Of a stretch of DNA of 64,000 nucleotides, positions 50,846 to 58,315 are shown piece after piece (the first letter of the stretch is position 1; every line of letters begins with the position of its first letter). Where the stretch lies: positions 496,001-560,000 of the forward strand of contig NZ_CP073720.1 in NCBI RefSeq assembly GCF_025137375.1, given 5' to 3'. Source of the DNA: Dactylosporangium fulvum (GTDB taxonomy: Bacteria > Actinomycetota > Actinomycetes > Mycobacteriales > Micromonosporaceae). The notes below the pieces were generated by a model, which worked only from the letters and a program-made list of their open reading frames with translations, was not told the DNA's origin and did no database searches. A program made the position numbers and the translations under genes.

Positions 50846-52441
50846 GTGAAATTTCAGCTGCTGGGGCCAATCGCTGTGCAGCGCGGCGAAGAACACCTGC
50901 CGATCGGACCTGGCAAGCAGCGGTCCCTGCTAATTGCACTGCTGCTCGACCGCGGGCATGTCGTGCCGATGGAGCGCCTGCTCGAAGCACTGTGGGACGG
51001 CGAGCCACCGAACTCGGCGGTGTCCAACATCCGCACGTACGCATCCCGGCTGCGCAGCACGATCATCGACACCCAGCACCGTCCCCGGGTGCTCGGCCGC
51101 AATCCCGGATACCTGATCGACGTCAACGACGACGAGTTGGACACGGACGCGTTCGCGAACCTGACCAGTGCCGGATACACCGCACTCACCGCCGGACAGG
51201 CCGACCAGGCGGCACGACACTTCCGTGACGCGTTGAACCTCTGGCGCGGCTCGGCCGGCGAGGACGTGCCGCGCTCCAGGTACCTCGACCGGCGGCTGTC
51301 CGCACTGGACGAGCAACGACTCACGGTCGTCGAAGAGTGGATCAACGCGCGACAACAGACGCACAGCGACGCGGACCTGATCGCCGACCTGCGTCGCCTG
51401 ACCGAGAGCCATCCGCTGCGGGAACGGCTCTGGGGTCACCTGGTGCTGGCGCTCTACCGGGTGGGCGACATCGGCGCCGCACTCATCGCCTTCCAACGGG
51501 CGCGCACCGTGCTGATCGAGGATCTCGGCGTCGAGCCCGGTCCGGACCTGGTCCGGCTGCACCAGGCCGTCCTGGCCCGGGATCCGACGCTGGGCAGGCC
51601 GGCGGCGTACCCCCGCCCGGAGCAACGGCTGGTGGTCGCGCCCCGAGCAGCGGTCGCGACCTGGACCCCACGCGAACTCCCGGTCACGGCGCCGACGCTG
51701 ATCGGCCGCGACCGGGACGTCGCATCGATCGTCGCCACCGTCGCCGCGCGCTGCGGCGAGAATGACACGCCGGCCGGCGTCCCGACCGTCGTGGCGATCC
51801 ACGGGCCCAGCGGGGTCGGCGCATCAGCGCTCGCCATCCGGGCCGCGACGGAGCTGATCCCGATGTTCTCCGACGGCCAGCTCTACGCCGATCTGCGCGC
51901 AGCGGCCGAGGTGAACCCGGCGAACGGTGTGGCGCAGGTGCTCGGCCGGTTCCTGCGAGCCCTGGGCACCCCGGCGGGCCAGGTGCCCAGCGGCGTGGAC
52001 GAGGCGGCCGCCCGCTTCCGATCCGCCTCGGCGAACCGGCGATTACTCATCCTCCTCGACAACGCCGCCGACGAAGCGCAGGTGCGGCCGCTGCTGAGCG
52101 CGACGAGCGGCAGCGCCGTCATCATCACCAGCGCGCGCAAACTGGCAGCGCTGGATGCGACAGCACACGTGCAGGTGGAGCCGCTGAGCAACGACGACGC
52201 GGCCCGACTGCTGGCGACGATCTCGGACTCCGACATCAACGCCGCGTCCGAGCAGTCGCTGCAGATGCTCGTCGAGCTGTGTGGTGGCCTGCCGCTGGCG
52301 CTGCGCATCGTGGCGGCACGCCTGGCCTGCGCCCCCAAGGTGCCGCTCGATCGCCTCGTCGCGGAACTGGTCGACGAACGGCGTCACCTCCGTGCGCTGT
52401 CCTGCGGTGACCTCCGGATCTCCTACCAGTCGGCCGCCTGA
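50846..52441 (+). CDS. SARP/BTAD-type regulator with degenerate NB-ARC domain
   Basis: A 531-residue AfsR/SARP-type regulator. GTG 50846 gives MKFQLLGPIAVQRGEEHLPI, the OmpR-like winged helix to about residue 95. The BTAD domain follows (LNLWRGSAGEDVPRSRYLDR, HPLRERLWGHLVLALYRVGD). An NB-ARC ATPase comes next, with Walker A written GPSGVGASAL: the essential Lys is replaced by Ala. The Walker B-like RLLILLDNAADEAQVRPLLS and the GLPLAL motif are present. The chain ends soon after GLPL, so the usual winged helix and TPR repeats are absent. ATP binding is doubtful. It probably activates the peptide cluster around it. Confidence 0.88.
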   Translation: MKFQLLGPIAVQRGEEHLPIGPGKQRSLLIALLLDRGHVVPMERLLEALWDGEPPNSAVSNIRTYASRLRSTIIDTQHRPRVLGRNPGYLIDVNDDELDTDAFANLTSAGYTALTAGQADQAARHFRDALNLWRGSAGEDVPRSRYLDRRLSALDEQRLTVVEEWINARQQTHSDADLIADLRRLTESHPLRERLWGHLVLALYRVGDIGAALIAFQRARTVLIEDLGVEPGPDLVRLHQAVLARDPTLGRPAAYPRPEQRLVVAPRAAVATWTPRELPVTAPTLIGRDRDVASIVATVAARCGENDTPAGVPTVVAIHGPSGVGASALAIRAATELIPMFSDGQLYADLRAAAEVNPANGVAQVLGRFLRALGTPAGQVPSGVDEAAARFRSASANRRLLILLDNAADEAQVRPLLSATSGSAVIITSARKLAALDATAHVQVEPLSNDDAARLLATISDSDINAASEQSLQMLVELCGGLPLALRIVAARLACAPKVPLDRLVAELVDERRHLRALSCGDLRISYQSAA

Positions 52442-52449
52442 CGCCGAAC

Positions 52450-52483
52450 GGCGGCGCGTCCGGAGTCCTCCGGACGCGCCGCC
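52450..52483. terminator. Bidirectional hairpin between SARP gene and peptide gene
   Basis: Perfect 15-bp arms GGCGGCGCGTCCGGA and TCCGGACGCGCCGCC with loop GTCC lie between the convergent SARP and Cys-rich peptide genes. Confidence 0.85.
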
Positions 52484-52496
52484 GCGTCGACATCAC

Positions 52497-52691
52497 TCAG
52501 CCGCAGATGAAGCTGCAGGACTGCTTGCATGCCCCGGCGACCGGGTAGTAGCAGCAGCGGTAGCGGCCGTAGCCGCCCGCACACGGACCACTGTAAGGAC
52601 CCGAGTAGGTGCAGCCCCCACATGCCGCGGCGGTCGTCTTCGGCGCGACCCGCGCGAGCATCTTGTCGGCCAGCAAGGCGAACGTCTTCAA
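52497..52691 (-). CDS. Cys-rich secreted peptide precursor, 64 aa
   Basis: TTG 52691 is preceded by AAGGAGG (52697-52703) five bases upstream; this decides the start, though a GTG at 52706 is also in frame. The precursor reads MKTFALLADKMLARVAPKTT then AAACGGCTYSGPYSGPCAGG, YGRYRCCYYPVAGACKQSC, SFICG. Residues 1-23 look like a leader (LLADKMLARVAPKTTAAA). The core from Cys24 has eight cysteines (24, 27, 37, 46, 47, 55, 59, 63) and many Gly and Tyr. Dehydratase or cyclase genes are absent nearby, so disulfides rather than lanthionines are likely. The flanking secretion and thiol-redox genes suit an exported disulfide-rich peptide. Confidence 0.75.
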   Translation of the reverse strand: MKTFALLADKMLARVAPKTTAAACGGCTYSGPYSGPCAGGYGRYRCCYYPVAGACKQSCSFICG

Positions 52692-52864
52692 GTCTTCCTC
52701 CTTCACCAAAGTGGACGCGGCGACCGTAGCGAGCAGACATACAGCCGCAGGTCATTTCCCGCACACGCATAAGGGCACCGGTATATCGATCTCATACCCG
52801 GCCTGTATCCGCCCCGCATAGCCTCTAGCCGTTCGATATCCCGGCACTCACCGGAGACGATGTC

Positions 52865-53416
52865 ATGCCCTTCCTTGCCGCCGCCGTGGTGATCGTCGGC
52901 CTGCTCTGCCTGCTCGACCTGCTGCTCACCGTGGGGGTGATCCGCCGCCTGCGGGAGCACACCGAGCAACTCGGGCAGCTGTCCGCGGCCGGGGGTGACA
53001 GCGGATCGCTGCCGATCGGCGCGCACGTCCCGCAGTTCGAGGCCGGCTCGATCGACGGCGAGCCGATCGGCCTGGACGCGGCCGACGGCACCGTCGTCGG
53101 CTTCTTCTCGACCACCTGCGAGCCGTGCAAGCAGCTGCTGCCGGAGTTCATCGACTACGCCGCGAACCTGCCGGGAGGCCGCTCCCGGGTGCTGGCGGTT
53201 GTTGTCGGTGAGGACGGTGACGGTGCCGCCACGGCAGCCTCGTTGTCGAGCGTGGCACAGGTCGTCGTCGAGCACCACTCCGGCACGGTCGCCACCGCGT
53301 TTCGCACCAGCACCTTCCCGACCCTCTACGTCGTGGCCCCCGACCGGCAGGTCATGGTCAGCGGCCACACCATGGACGTGCTGCGCAGCCCCGCCACGGC
53401 GGGCGCGATCGGATGA
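52865..53416 (+). CDS. TlpA/thioredoxin-like membrane-anchored thiol oxidoreductase
   Basis: A 183-residue protein with an N-terminal anchor (FLAAAVVIVGLLCLLDLLLT) and an outside thioredoxin fold. The active site is Cys85-Glu-Pro-Cys88 in FFSTTCEPCKQLLPEF, and the cis-Pro region is TSTFPTLYVVAPDRQVM. It stands between the Cys-rich peptide gene and the ABC exporter, so it probably handles cysteines of the exported peptide together with the MauE-like protein at 49735. The stop overlaps the ATG of the exporter (ATGA), indicating coupled synthesis. Confidence 0.88.
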   Translation: MPFLAAAVVIVGLLCLLDLLLTVGVIRRLREHTEQLGQLSAAGGDSGSLPIGAHVPQFEAGSIDGEPIGLDAADGTVVGFFSTTCEPCKQLLPEFIDYAANLPGGRSRVLAVVVGEDGDGAATAASLSSVAQVVVEHHSGTVATAFRTSTFPTLYVVAPDRQVMVSGHTMDVLRSPATAGAIG

Positions 53417-55236
53417 GCCGAAGCCCTGGGAGGATGCGCCTCCTGGCGCGCTTCCTCGGACTGTTTGCCCGCGCCGCGGGCTGGGCGCTGGGCCTGCGAG
53501 CCGTGTCCACGGTCCTGGCCGGCCTCGCACCGGTGCTGAGCGCCTGGCTGGCCCGCGAGCTCATCAACCACCTCATCGCGCACCGCGGCACCGCCGCGTG
53601 GCTGTCGACCGCAGCGCTCGCCGCAACCGCCACCCTCATAGCGATCCTCCAGCATGTGAACCGGTACGCCGATCAGGAGATCACCCGGCGCGTCGCACTG
53701 CGCACGCAGGCCGAGCTGTTCACCGCACTGACCCGCCTGCCCGGGCTCGCCGAGCTCGAGAATCCACAGTTCCAGGACCGGCTGCGCCTCGCACAGCAGA
53801 TCGGCCAGGGCGGGCCGCAGCAGCTCATCGGCGCCGCGTTCGGCCTGGCACAATCCGCCGTGCTCGTCGGCGGCTTCCTGGTGACGCTGATCGTGGCGTC
53901 ACCGGTCGTCGCGCCGCTCGTGCTGCTGTCAGCACTGCCGATGCTGTGGGCCCAGCTCAAGCTCTCCCGGCAGAGCGTCGACATGAGCCTGCGCATCACA
54001 CCCAACATCCGCCGGCAGATGTTCTACTCGATGCTGTTGCTCGACACGCGGGCGGCGAAGGAGATCCGGCTGTTCGGCCTCGGCGACTTCCTCCGCGGGC
54101 GGATGCTGACCGAGCTCACGCAGGCGCAGGCCGGCGAACGCCGCATCGACCGGACCGCACTGCGCGTCAACGGCCTGCTCTCGCTGCTGACCGGGGTGGT
54201 CTCCACCATCGCGCTCATCGTCCACGTCAACCAGATCGCCGCCGGCCGGGGCAGTGTCGGCGACATCGCCGTACTGATCGCGGCACTCGCCAGTGTCCAG
54301 AGTGGACTTGCCGGCATCGTCACGGAGATCGCCACCGCGAACGAGTTCCTCCTGCTGTTCGGCCACTACGTCCACGTCACCACCGTCCCGGTCGACACCC
54401 CCGCCGGGCAAACCGAGGAACTACCCACCCTGCGCGGCGCGATCGAACTGCGCGACGTGTGGTTCCGCTATCACCCAGATCACGACTGGGTGCTGCGCGG
54501 CGTCAACCTGACGATCCCGGCCGGCGAGTCACTGGCGCTCGTCGGCCTCAACGGCGCCGGAAAGTCAACCCTGGTCAAGCTGATCTGCCGACTCTACGAA
54601 CCGACCCGAGGCACCATCACCTGGGACGGGACCGACATCAGCGAGGTCGACGTCGCACAGTTGCGTAAACGGATCGGCGTCGTGTTCCAGGACTACATGA
54701 GCTATGAGCTGAGCGCGGCGGAGAACATCGCCCTCGGCGACCTCGACGCCTTGACCGACGAACCACGGCTGCGTGCCGCCGCCGCCGAGGTCGACCTCGA
54801 CGACACCATCACCGCCCTGCCCCGCGGATACCAGACCATGCTGAGCCGGGTGTTCGAACCGTCCGACGACCACGTGGCGGGCGTGGTGCTGTCCGGCGGC
54901 CAATGGCAGCGGGTCGCGATCGCCCGGGCGGTGATCCGCTCCAGCGCCGACCTCCTCATCCTCGACGAGCCGTCGGCCGGACTCGACGCCGCCGCCGAAC
55001 ACTCCATCCACGAGAGCCTGCGGCGGCTGCGCCAGGGCCGCAGCAGCCTGCTGATCTCGCACCGGCTCAACGCCGTCCGGCAGGCCGACCGCATCGTCGT
55101 CCTCGACGGCGGAGTCGTCACGGAACAGGGCACCCACGACATCCTGATGGCGGTCGGCGGCGCATACGCTGCGCTGTTCCGCACACAGGCCGGCGGCTAC
55201 CAACTCGTCCCCGACACCGCCGGTGCGAAGACCTGA
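53413..55236 (+). CDS. ABC exporter, fused membrane-ATPase subunit
   Basis: A 607-residue type-1 ABC half-transporter. The six-helix membrane domain covers about residues 10-320. The ATPase shows Walker A LVGLNGAGKSTLVKLI, Q-loop GVVFQDYMSYEL, signature VLSGGQWQRVAIARA, Walker B DLLILDEPSAGLDA and H-loop SSLLISHRLNAV. It should work as a homodimer. There is no N-terminal C39 peptidase domain, so leader removal must be done by another protein; the S26 peptidase at 50247 is the obvious candidate. It is coupled to the TlpA-like gene by a four-base overlap and lies next to the peptide gene. Confidence 0.93.
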   Translation: MSRSPGRMRLLARFLGLFARAAGWALGLRAVSTVLAGLAPVLSAWLARELINHLIAHRGTAAWLSTAALAATATLIAILQHVNRYADQEITRRVALRTQAELFTALTRLPGLAELENPQFQDRLRLAQQIGQGGPQQLIGAAFGLAQSAVLVGGFLVTLIVASPVVAPLVLLSALPMLWAQLKLSRQSVDMSLRITPNIRRQMFYSMLLLDTRAAKEIRLFGLGDFLRGRMLTELTQAQAGERRIDRTALRVNGLLSLLTGVVSTIALIVHVNQIAAGRGSVGDIAVLIAALASVQSGLAGIVTEIATANEFLLLFGHYVHVTTVPVDTPAGQTEELPTLRGAIELRDVWFRYHPDHDWVLRGVNLTIPAGESLALVGLNGAGKSTLVKLICRLYEPTRGTITWDGTDISEVDVAQLRKRIGVVFQDYMSYELSAAENIALGDLDALTDEPRLRAAAAEVDLDDTITALPRGYQTMLSRVFEPSDDHVAGVVLSGGQWQRVAIARAVIRSSADLLILDEPSAGLDAAAEHSIHESLRRLRQGRSSLLISHRLNAVRQADRIVVLDGGVVTEQGTHDILMAVGGAYAALFRTQAGGYQLVPDTAGAKT

Positions 55237-55322
55237 CGAGCCGTCCGCTCGGCCCTCAGCTGATCTTGCCGAGATGGTGACCACGCAGGGCCGCGGCCAG
55301 CCGTTGGTCGCCGTCGGCGATC

Positions 55323-55676
55323 TCAGCGGCACACGGCCGCGAATTTGAGGAACAGGCAGCACGAGAGGGTGACGGATGCGGTGATCGCGGACAACGCCCG
55401 GATCGCGATCTCGGTGTCGCTGCGGTGGCGCCAGGTCACCGGCAACACCTGCTCCACGATGACGAGTGACACCCAACCGAGCAGTACGAGCGGGAAGTAC
55501 AGATCCCAGTCGGGGTTGTCGAACGCGCTGGCGTTGCCGTTCGCGCCGTAGTTGGGGCAGTCCTCGTACCGCATGACGGGGTCGAGAGTCACCAGCAGCA
55601 ACACGATGACGGCAAAGCCCACGAGGCACACCCGGAGTCCGCCGAGCGGTGACGGTTTTGCCCGTTCATTGATCAC
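55323..55676 (-). CDS. Small membrane protein with three helices, 117 aa
   Basis: Hydrophobic segments at about 15-32 (RVCLVGFAVIVLLLVTLD), 60-82 (YFPLVLLGWVSLVIVEQVLP) and 92-112 (LSAITASVTLSCCLFLKFAA) flank a polar outside loop with Cys and Asn residues (YEDCPNYGANGNASAFDNPD). The start is GTG 55676, overlapping the stop of the small frame at 55673. The function is unknown. It is convergent with the ABC exporter gene. Confidence 0.62.
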   Translation of the reverse strand: MINERAKPSPLGGLRVCLVGFAVIVLLLVTLDPVMRYEDCPNYGANGNASAFDNPDWDLYFPLVLLGWVSLVIVEQVLPVTWRHRSDTEIAIRALSAITASVTLSCCLFLKFAAVCR

Positions 55677-55876
55677 CGGGCCAGCGTAGGAACGCCGTCG
55701 GCGGAAGCCGGGAAGGCCGTGTGTCGATGCTGTGAAGATTCAGGCGTCAACCCCGGCCGCGGCTGCCCCGCGGCCATCACGAACGGGTTCTTGGTCGAAA
55801 CGATCTTGAGGAGTCCCGTTGCCGCATAGCTTTTGACTTCACCCCGACGGTCCAAAGTCGACGGTGTTGCCGTCAT
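55673..55876 (-). CDS. Possible small protein, 67 aa
   Basis: The frame reads MTATPSTLDRRGEVKSYAAT, GLLKIVSTKNPFVMAAGQPR and ends GVPTLAR, overlapping the next gene by four bases (GTGA). The middle has normal composition but no family is recognised. It may be a real leader gene or a fragment of something lost. Confidence 0.3.
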   Translation of the reverse strand: MTATPSTLDRRGEVKSYAATGLLKIVSTKNPFVMAAGQPRPGLTPESSQHRHTAFPASADGVPTLAR

Positions 55877-56292
55877 CCGGCTCTAACGATCATTGGTCAT
55901 TGGACGGATCCGGTCGTCGGGCCGCCGGACTCGACCACGGTCGGCGCCCTGCCGGGCCGGTTGTCGGTCGGACTCGTGGTCGCGGCGGCTCGGCGTTGCC
56001 GCGTGGCTCCGGTTGGTTGTGGCCGTGATCGCGATGCGTTCGCGATCACGGGTGTGGCGGTTGGGCCTGGCCGGGTGGTGCGGCTGCGGTTGGTAGATCA
56101 AGGGAAACTTCGGGTTGCCTGGGCAGCCAGATGTTTCCGATGATCAAGCAGCCCGGGTCGGGCCAGGCGCGGAGCACGGCCGCCCCGCACGACCGGGGCC
56201 ACGGCCGCCGCGGCCCGGCACCACAGCCCGGCACCGCGAGGGCACGGCTGGCACCCGGCGCCGCGCAGGGTGCCAGCCGTCCCTGACGCCCG
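55877..56292. other. Gap with a strong inverted repeat
   Basis: No gene is supported here. At 56023-56033 and 56041-56051 lie perfect 11-bp arms CCGTGATCGCG and CGCGATCACGG with a seven-base centre. It resembles a small dispersed palindrome or a terminator, but no T-run follows. Confidence 0.5.
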
Positions 56293-56493
56293 TCAAGGTT
56301 GAGGAGGATCGACCGCCGGGTCCGTTCCCTCTTCGGCGAGGAAACGGCGCGCCGACTGGACGAGTGAGCAGGGGAACGCGGTCAGCCGTGCCCACGATGA
56401 CAGGCAGCCCTCGCAGATCCCGTCCCGCTCGGTGTGCTTGCCGAGGAGTACGAGCGCTTCGTTCCGGGTTTCGGGTGTGCGGTAGTCCTTCAT
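56293..56493 (-). CDS. Small Cys-motif protein, 66 aa
   Basis: From ATG 56493 it reads MKDYRTPETRNEALVLLGKH, then DGICEGCLSSWARLTAFPCS. A CxxC with a third Cys and the pattern CxGCLxxWARLxxxPC recall short actinomycete proteins of about 65-90 residues that may bind zinc. The tail (AEEGTDPAVDPPQP) is acidic and disordered. The function is unknown. Confidence 0.55.
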   Translation of the reverse strand: MKDYRTPETRNEALVLLGKHTERDGICEGCLSSWARLTAFPCSLVQSARRFLAEEGTDPAVDPPQP

Positions 56494-56636
56494 AAGATGT
56501 CCACCCCGCCTGGACTCGGTCTGCTCGAAAGGGCGCACACCGTCGCGCTCGGGTTACCCGGATCCGCGCGAGTGTCAGGAAGGCGTCAGATCACCACGCC
56601 GACCCGCGGCACGGCCGCATGGGCGATGATCCGGTC

Positions 56637-56792
56637 ATGGCGTTGTCGACGCGGTTCACGGAGTTGTTCGGAGTGCGGCACCCGATCGCGCTGGCGCCGA
56701 TGGGCGGCTCGGCCGGTGGCGCACTGGCGGCGGCCGTCTCTCGCGGCGGCGGGTTCGGGATGCTGGGCGCCGGGACCGGGAGCGCCCGGTGA
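56637..56792 (+). pseudogene. N-terminal stub of a nitronate monooxygenase
   Basis: ATG 56637 opens MALSTRFTELFGVRHPIALA then PMGGSAGGALAAAVSRGGGF, the FMN-binding start of nitronate monooxygenase (2-nitropropane dioxygenase) enzymes, which are about 320-370 residues long. A TGA follows at residue 52, after GAGTGSAR. The rest of the barrel is not found downstream, where the GH16 promoter starts. It is a remnant. Confidence 0.7.
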
Positions 56793-56856
56793 CGGCACCG
56801 GTAAAGCAAAAGATAAGGGTCCTGTATGGCCGCGTTGAGCTGCGGATATTGTCGAC

Positions 56857-56868
56857 GAGAACGCTCTC
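56857..56868. promoter_or_regulatory. LacI-type operator candidate before the GH16 gene
   Basis: GAGAACGCTCTC is close to the palindrome GAGAGCGCTCTC used by LacI-family regulators of actinomycete carbohydrate genes. It lies 47 bases upstream of the glucanase start. No LacI gene is in the window. Confidence 0.4.
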
Positions 56869-56914
56869 TTCATAGTGTCGGCTCGATACCCCCGAACCGT
56901 ACATGGGAGCACTT

Positions 56915-58192
56915 GTGAGCAACAGGACCCGCCGGCGCTGGAGCAACCGGACACTGCCGGTCCTCGCCGTCACCCTCGCCCTGGCCGTCGCCGGTCTCGT
57001 CGCCACCACAGTGCGCAGCACGCCGGAGGCCTCCGCCGGGATCGGCAACCTGACCTGGTCCGACGAGTTCAACGGGGCGGCCGGCTCGGCACCCGACCCG
57101 GCGAAGTGGAAGCACGACGTCGGCGGCAGCGGCTGGGGCAACAACGAGCGCCAGTACTACACCGCCGGCGCGGCCAACTCGGCCCTCGACGGCTCCGGGA
57201 ACCTGGTGATCAGCGCCCGCAAGGAGAACCCGGGCAACTTCAACTGCTGGTACGGCCGCTGCGAGTACACCTCGGCACGGCTGCTGACCGCGGGCAAGTT
57301 CACCCAGAAGTACGGGCGGTTCGAGGCCCGGCTCAAGATCCCGCGCGGCCAGGGCCTGTGGCCGGCGTTCTGGATGCTCGGCGACGACATCGGCACCAAC
57401 CCGTGGCCCAACAGCGGCGAGATCGACATCATGGAGAACGTCGGCAAGGAGCCCAGCACGCTCCACGGCACCCTGCACGGCCCCGGCTACTCCGGCGGCA
57501 ACCCGCTGACCAGCAGCACCACCCTGTCCGGCGGCCGGGCTCTCGCCGACGACTTCCACACCTTCGCCGTCGACTGGGCGCCGGACTCAATCGTCTGGTA
57601 CCTCGACGGCGTGCAGTACGCACGGAAGACCCCGGCCGACACCCGCGGCAACCGATGGGTCTTCGACCACCCGTTCTTCATGATCCTCAACGTTGCCGTC
57701 GGTGGTAACTGGCCCGGCTCCCCGGACGGCTCCACGACGTTCCCGCAGCAGATGGTCATCGACTACGTCCGGGTGTTCGCCTACACCACCGGCGGCGGCA
57801 CCACCCCGCCCCCGGCCACCGGCGGCAGGATCACCGGCATCGGCGGCAAGTGCGTCGACGTCCAGGCCGCCAACCCGGCCAACGGCACCCAGGTCCAGCT
57901 CTACGACTGCAACGGCACCAACGCCCAGCAGTGGTCGCGCCCCGGCGACGGCACGATCCGCGCCCTCGGCAAGTGCCTCGACGTCAACGCCGCCAGCTCC
58001 GCCAACGGTACGAAGGTGCAGCTCTACGACTGCAACGGCACCAACGCCCAGAAGTGGACGGTCAACGCCGACGGCACGGTCCGTGCGCTCGGCAAGTGCC
58101 TCGACGCCAAGGACGTCTCCTCGGCCAACGGCACGCCGCTGCAGATCTGGGACTGCTCCGCCGGCGTCAACCAGCGGTGGACCTTCGCCTGA
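56915..58192 (+). CDS. Secreted GH16 beta-glucanase with CBM13 (ricin-B) lectin domain
   Basis: A 425-residue secreted enzyme. GTG 56915 follows GGGAG by five bases; ATG 56903 is an alternative. A signal peptide (VLAVTLALAVAGLVATTVRS) ends near STPEASA. The GH16 jelly roll covers about residues 33-285: NLTWSDEFNGAAGSAPDPAK, GLWPAFWMLGDDIG, catalytic GEIDIMENVG (E-x-D-x-x-E) and WYLDGVQYARK. A Gly/Pro linker (GGGTTPPPATGG) leads to a ricin-type CBM13 with three repeats (KCVDVQAANPANGTQVQLYD and two more). It should cut beta-1,3- or mixed-linkage glucans outside the cell. Confidence 0.95.
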   Translation: MSNRTRRRWSNRTLPVLAVTLALAVAGLVATTVRSTPEASAGIGNLTWSDEFNGAAGSAPDPAKWKHDVGGSGWGNNERQYYTAGAANSALDGSGNLVISARKENPGNFNCWYGRCEYTSARLLTAGKFTQKYGRFEARLKIPRGQGLWPAFWMLGDDIGTNPWPNSGEIDIMENVGKEPSTLHGTLHGPGYSGGNPLTSSTTLSGGRALADDFHTFAVDWAPDSIVWYLDGVQYARKTPADTRGNRWVFDHPFFMILNVAVGGNWPGSPDGSTTFPQQMVIDYVRVFAYTTGGGTTPPPATGGRITGIGGKCVDVQAANPANGTQVQLYDCNGTNAQQWSRPGDGTIRALGKCLDVNAASSANGTKVQLYDCNGTNAQKWTVNADGTVRALGKCLDAKDVSSANGTPLQIWDCSAGVNQRWTFA

Positions 58193-58194
58193 CC

Positions 58195-58241
58195 CGCAAG
58201 CCGGGTCCGCAAGCCGGGTCCGCAAGCATGACCCGCAAGAC
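58195..58241. repeat. 13-bp tandem repeat after the GH16 gene
   Basis: CGCAAGCCGGGTC occurs twice in a row, then CGCAAGCATGACC and a partial CGCAAGAC. It begins three bases after the stop codon and precedes the terminator hairpin. Confidence 0.6.
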
Positions 58242-58249
58242 TGCCGGAT

Positions 58250-58282
58250 AGCTCCGGGTGCCGTCCGACGGCACCCGGAGCT
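58250..58282. terminator. Strong hairpin after the GH16 gene
   Basis: Perfect 15-bp arms AGCTCCGGGTGCCGT and ACGGCACCCGGAGCT with loop CCG sit between the GH16 gene and the convergent methyltransferase gene. Confidence 0.85.
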
Positions 58283-58315
58283 GTCACGTGGTCCCAGGCT
58301 ACAGCCGGCCGGCAG

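Noticed and set aside
49735..55236. Calling the peptide cluster a lanthipeptide or thiopeptide cluster
   Set aside because: No LanB/LanC, LanM, YcaO or radical SAM gene is present, and the precursor core has few Ser/Thr compared with Cys.
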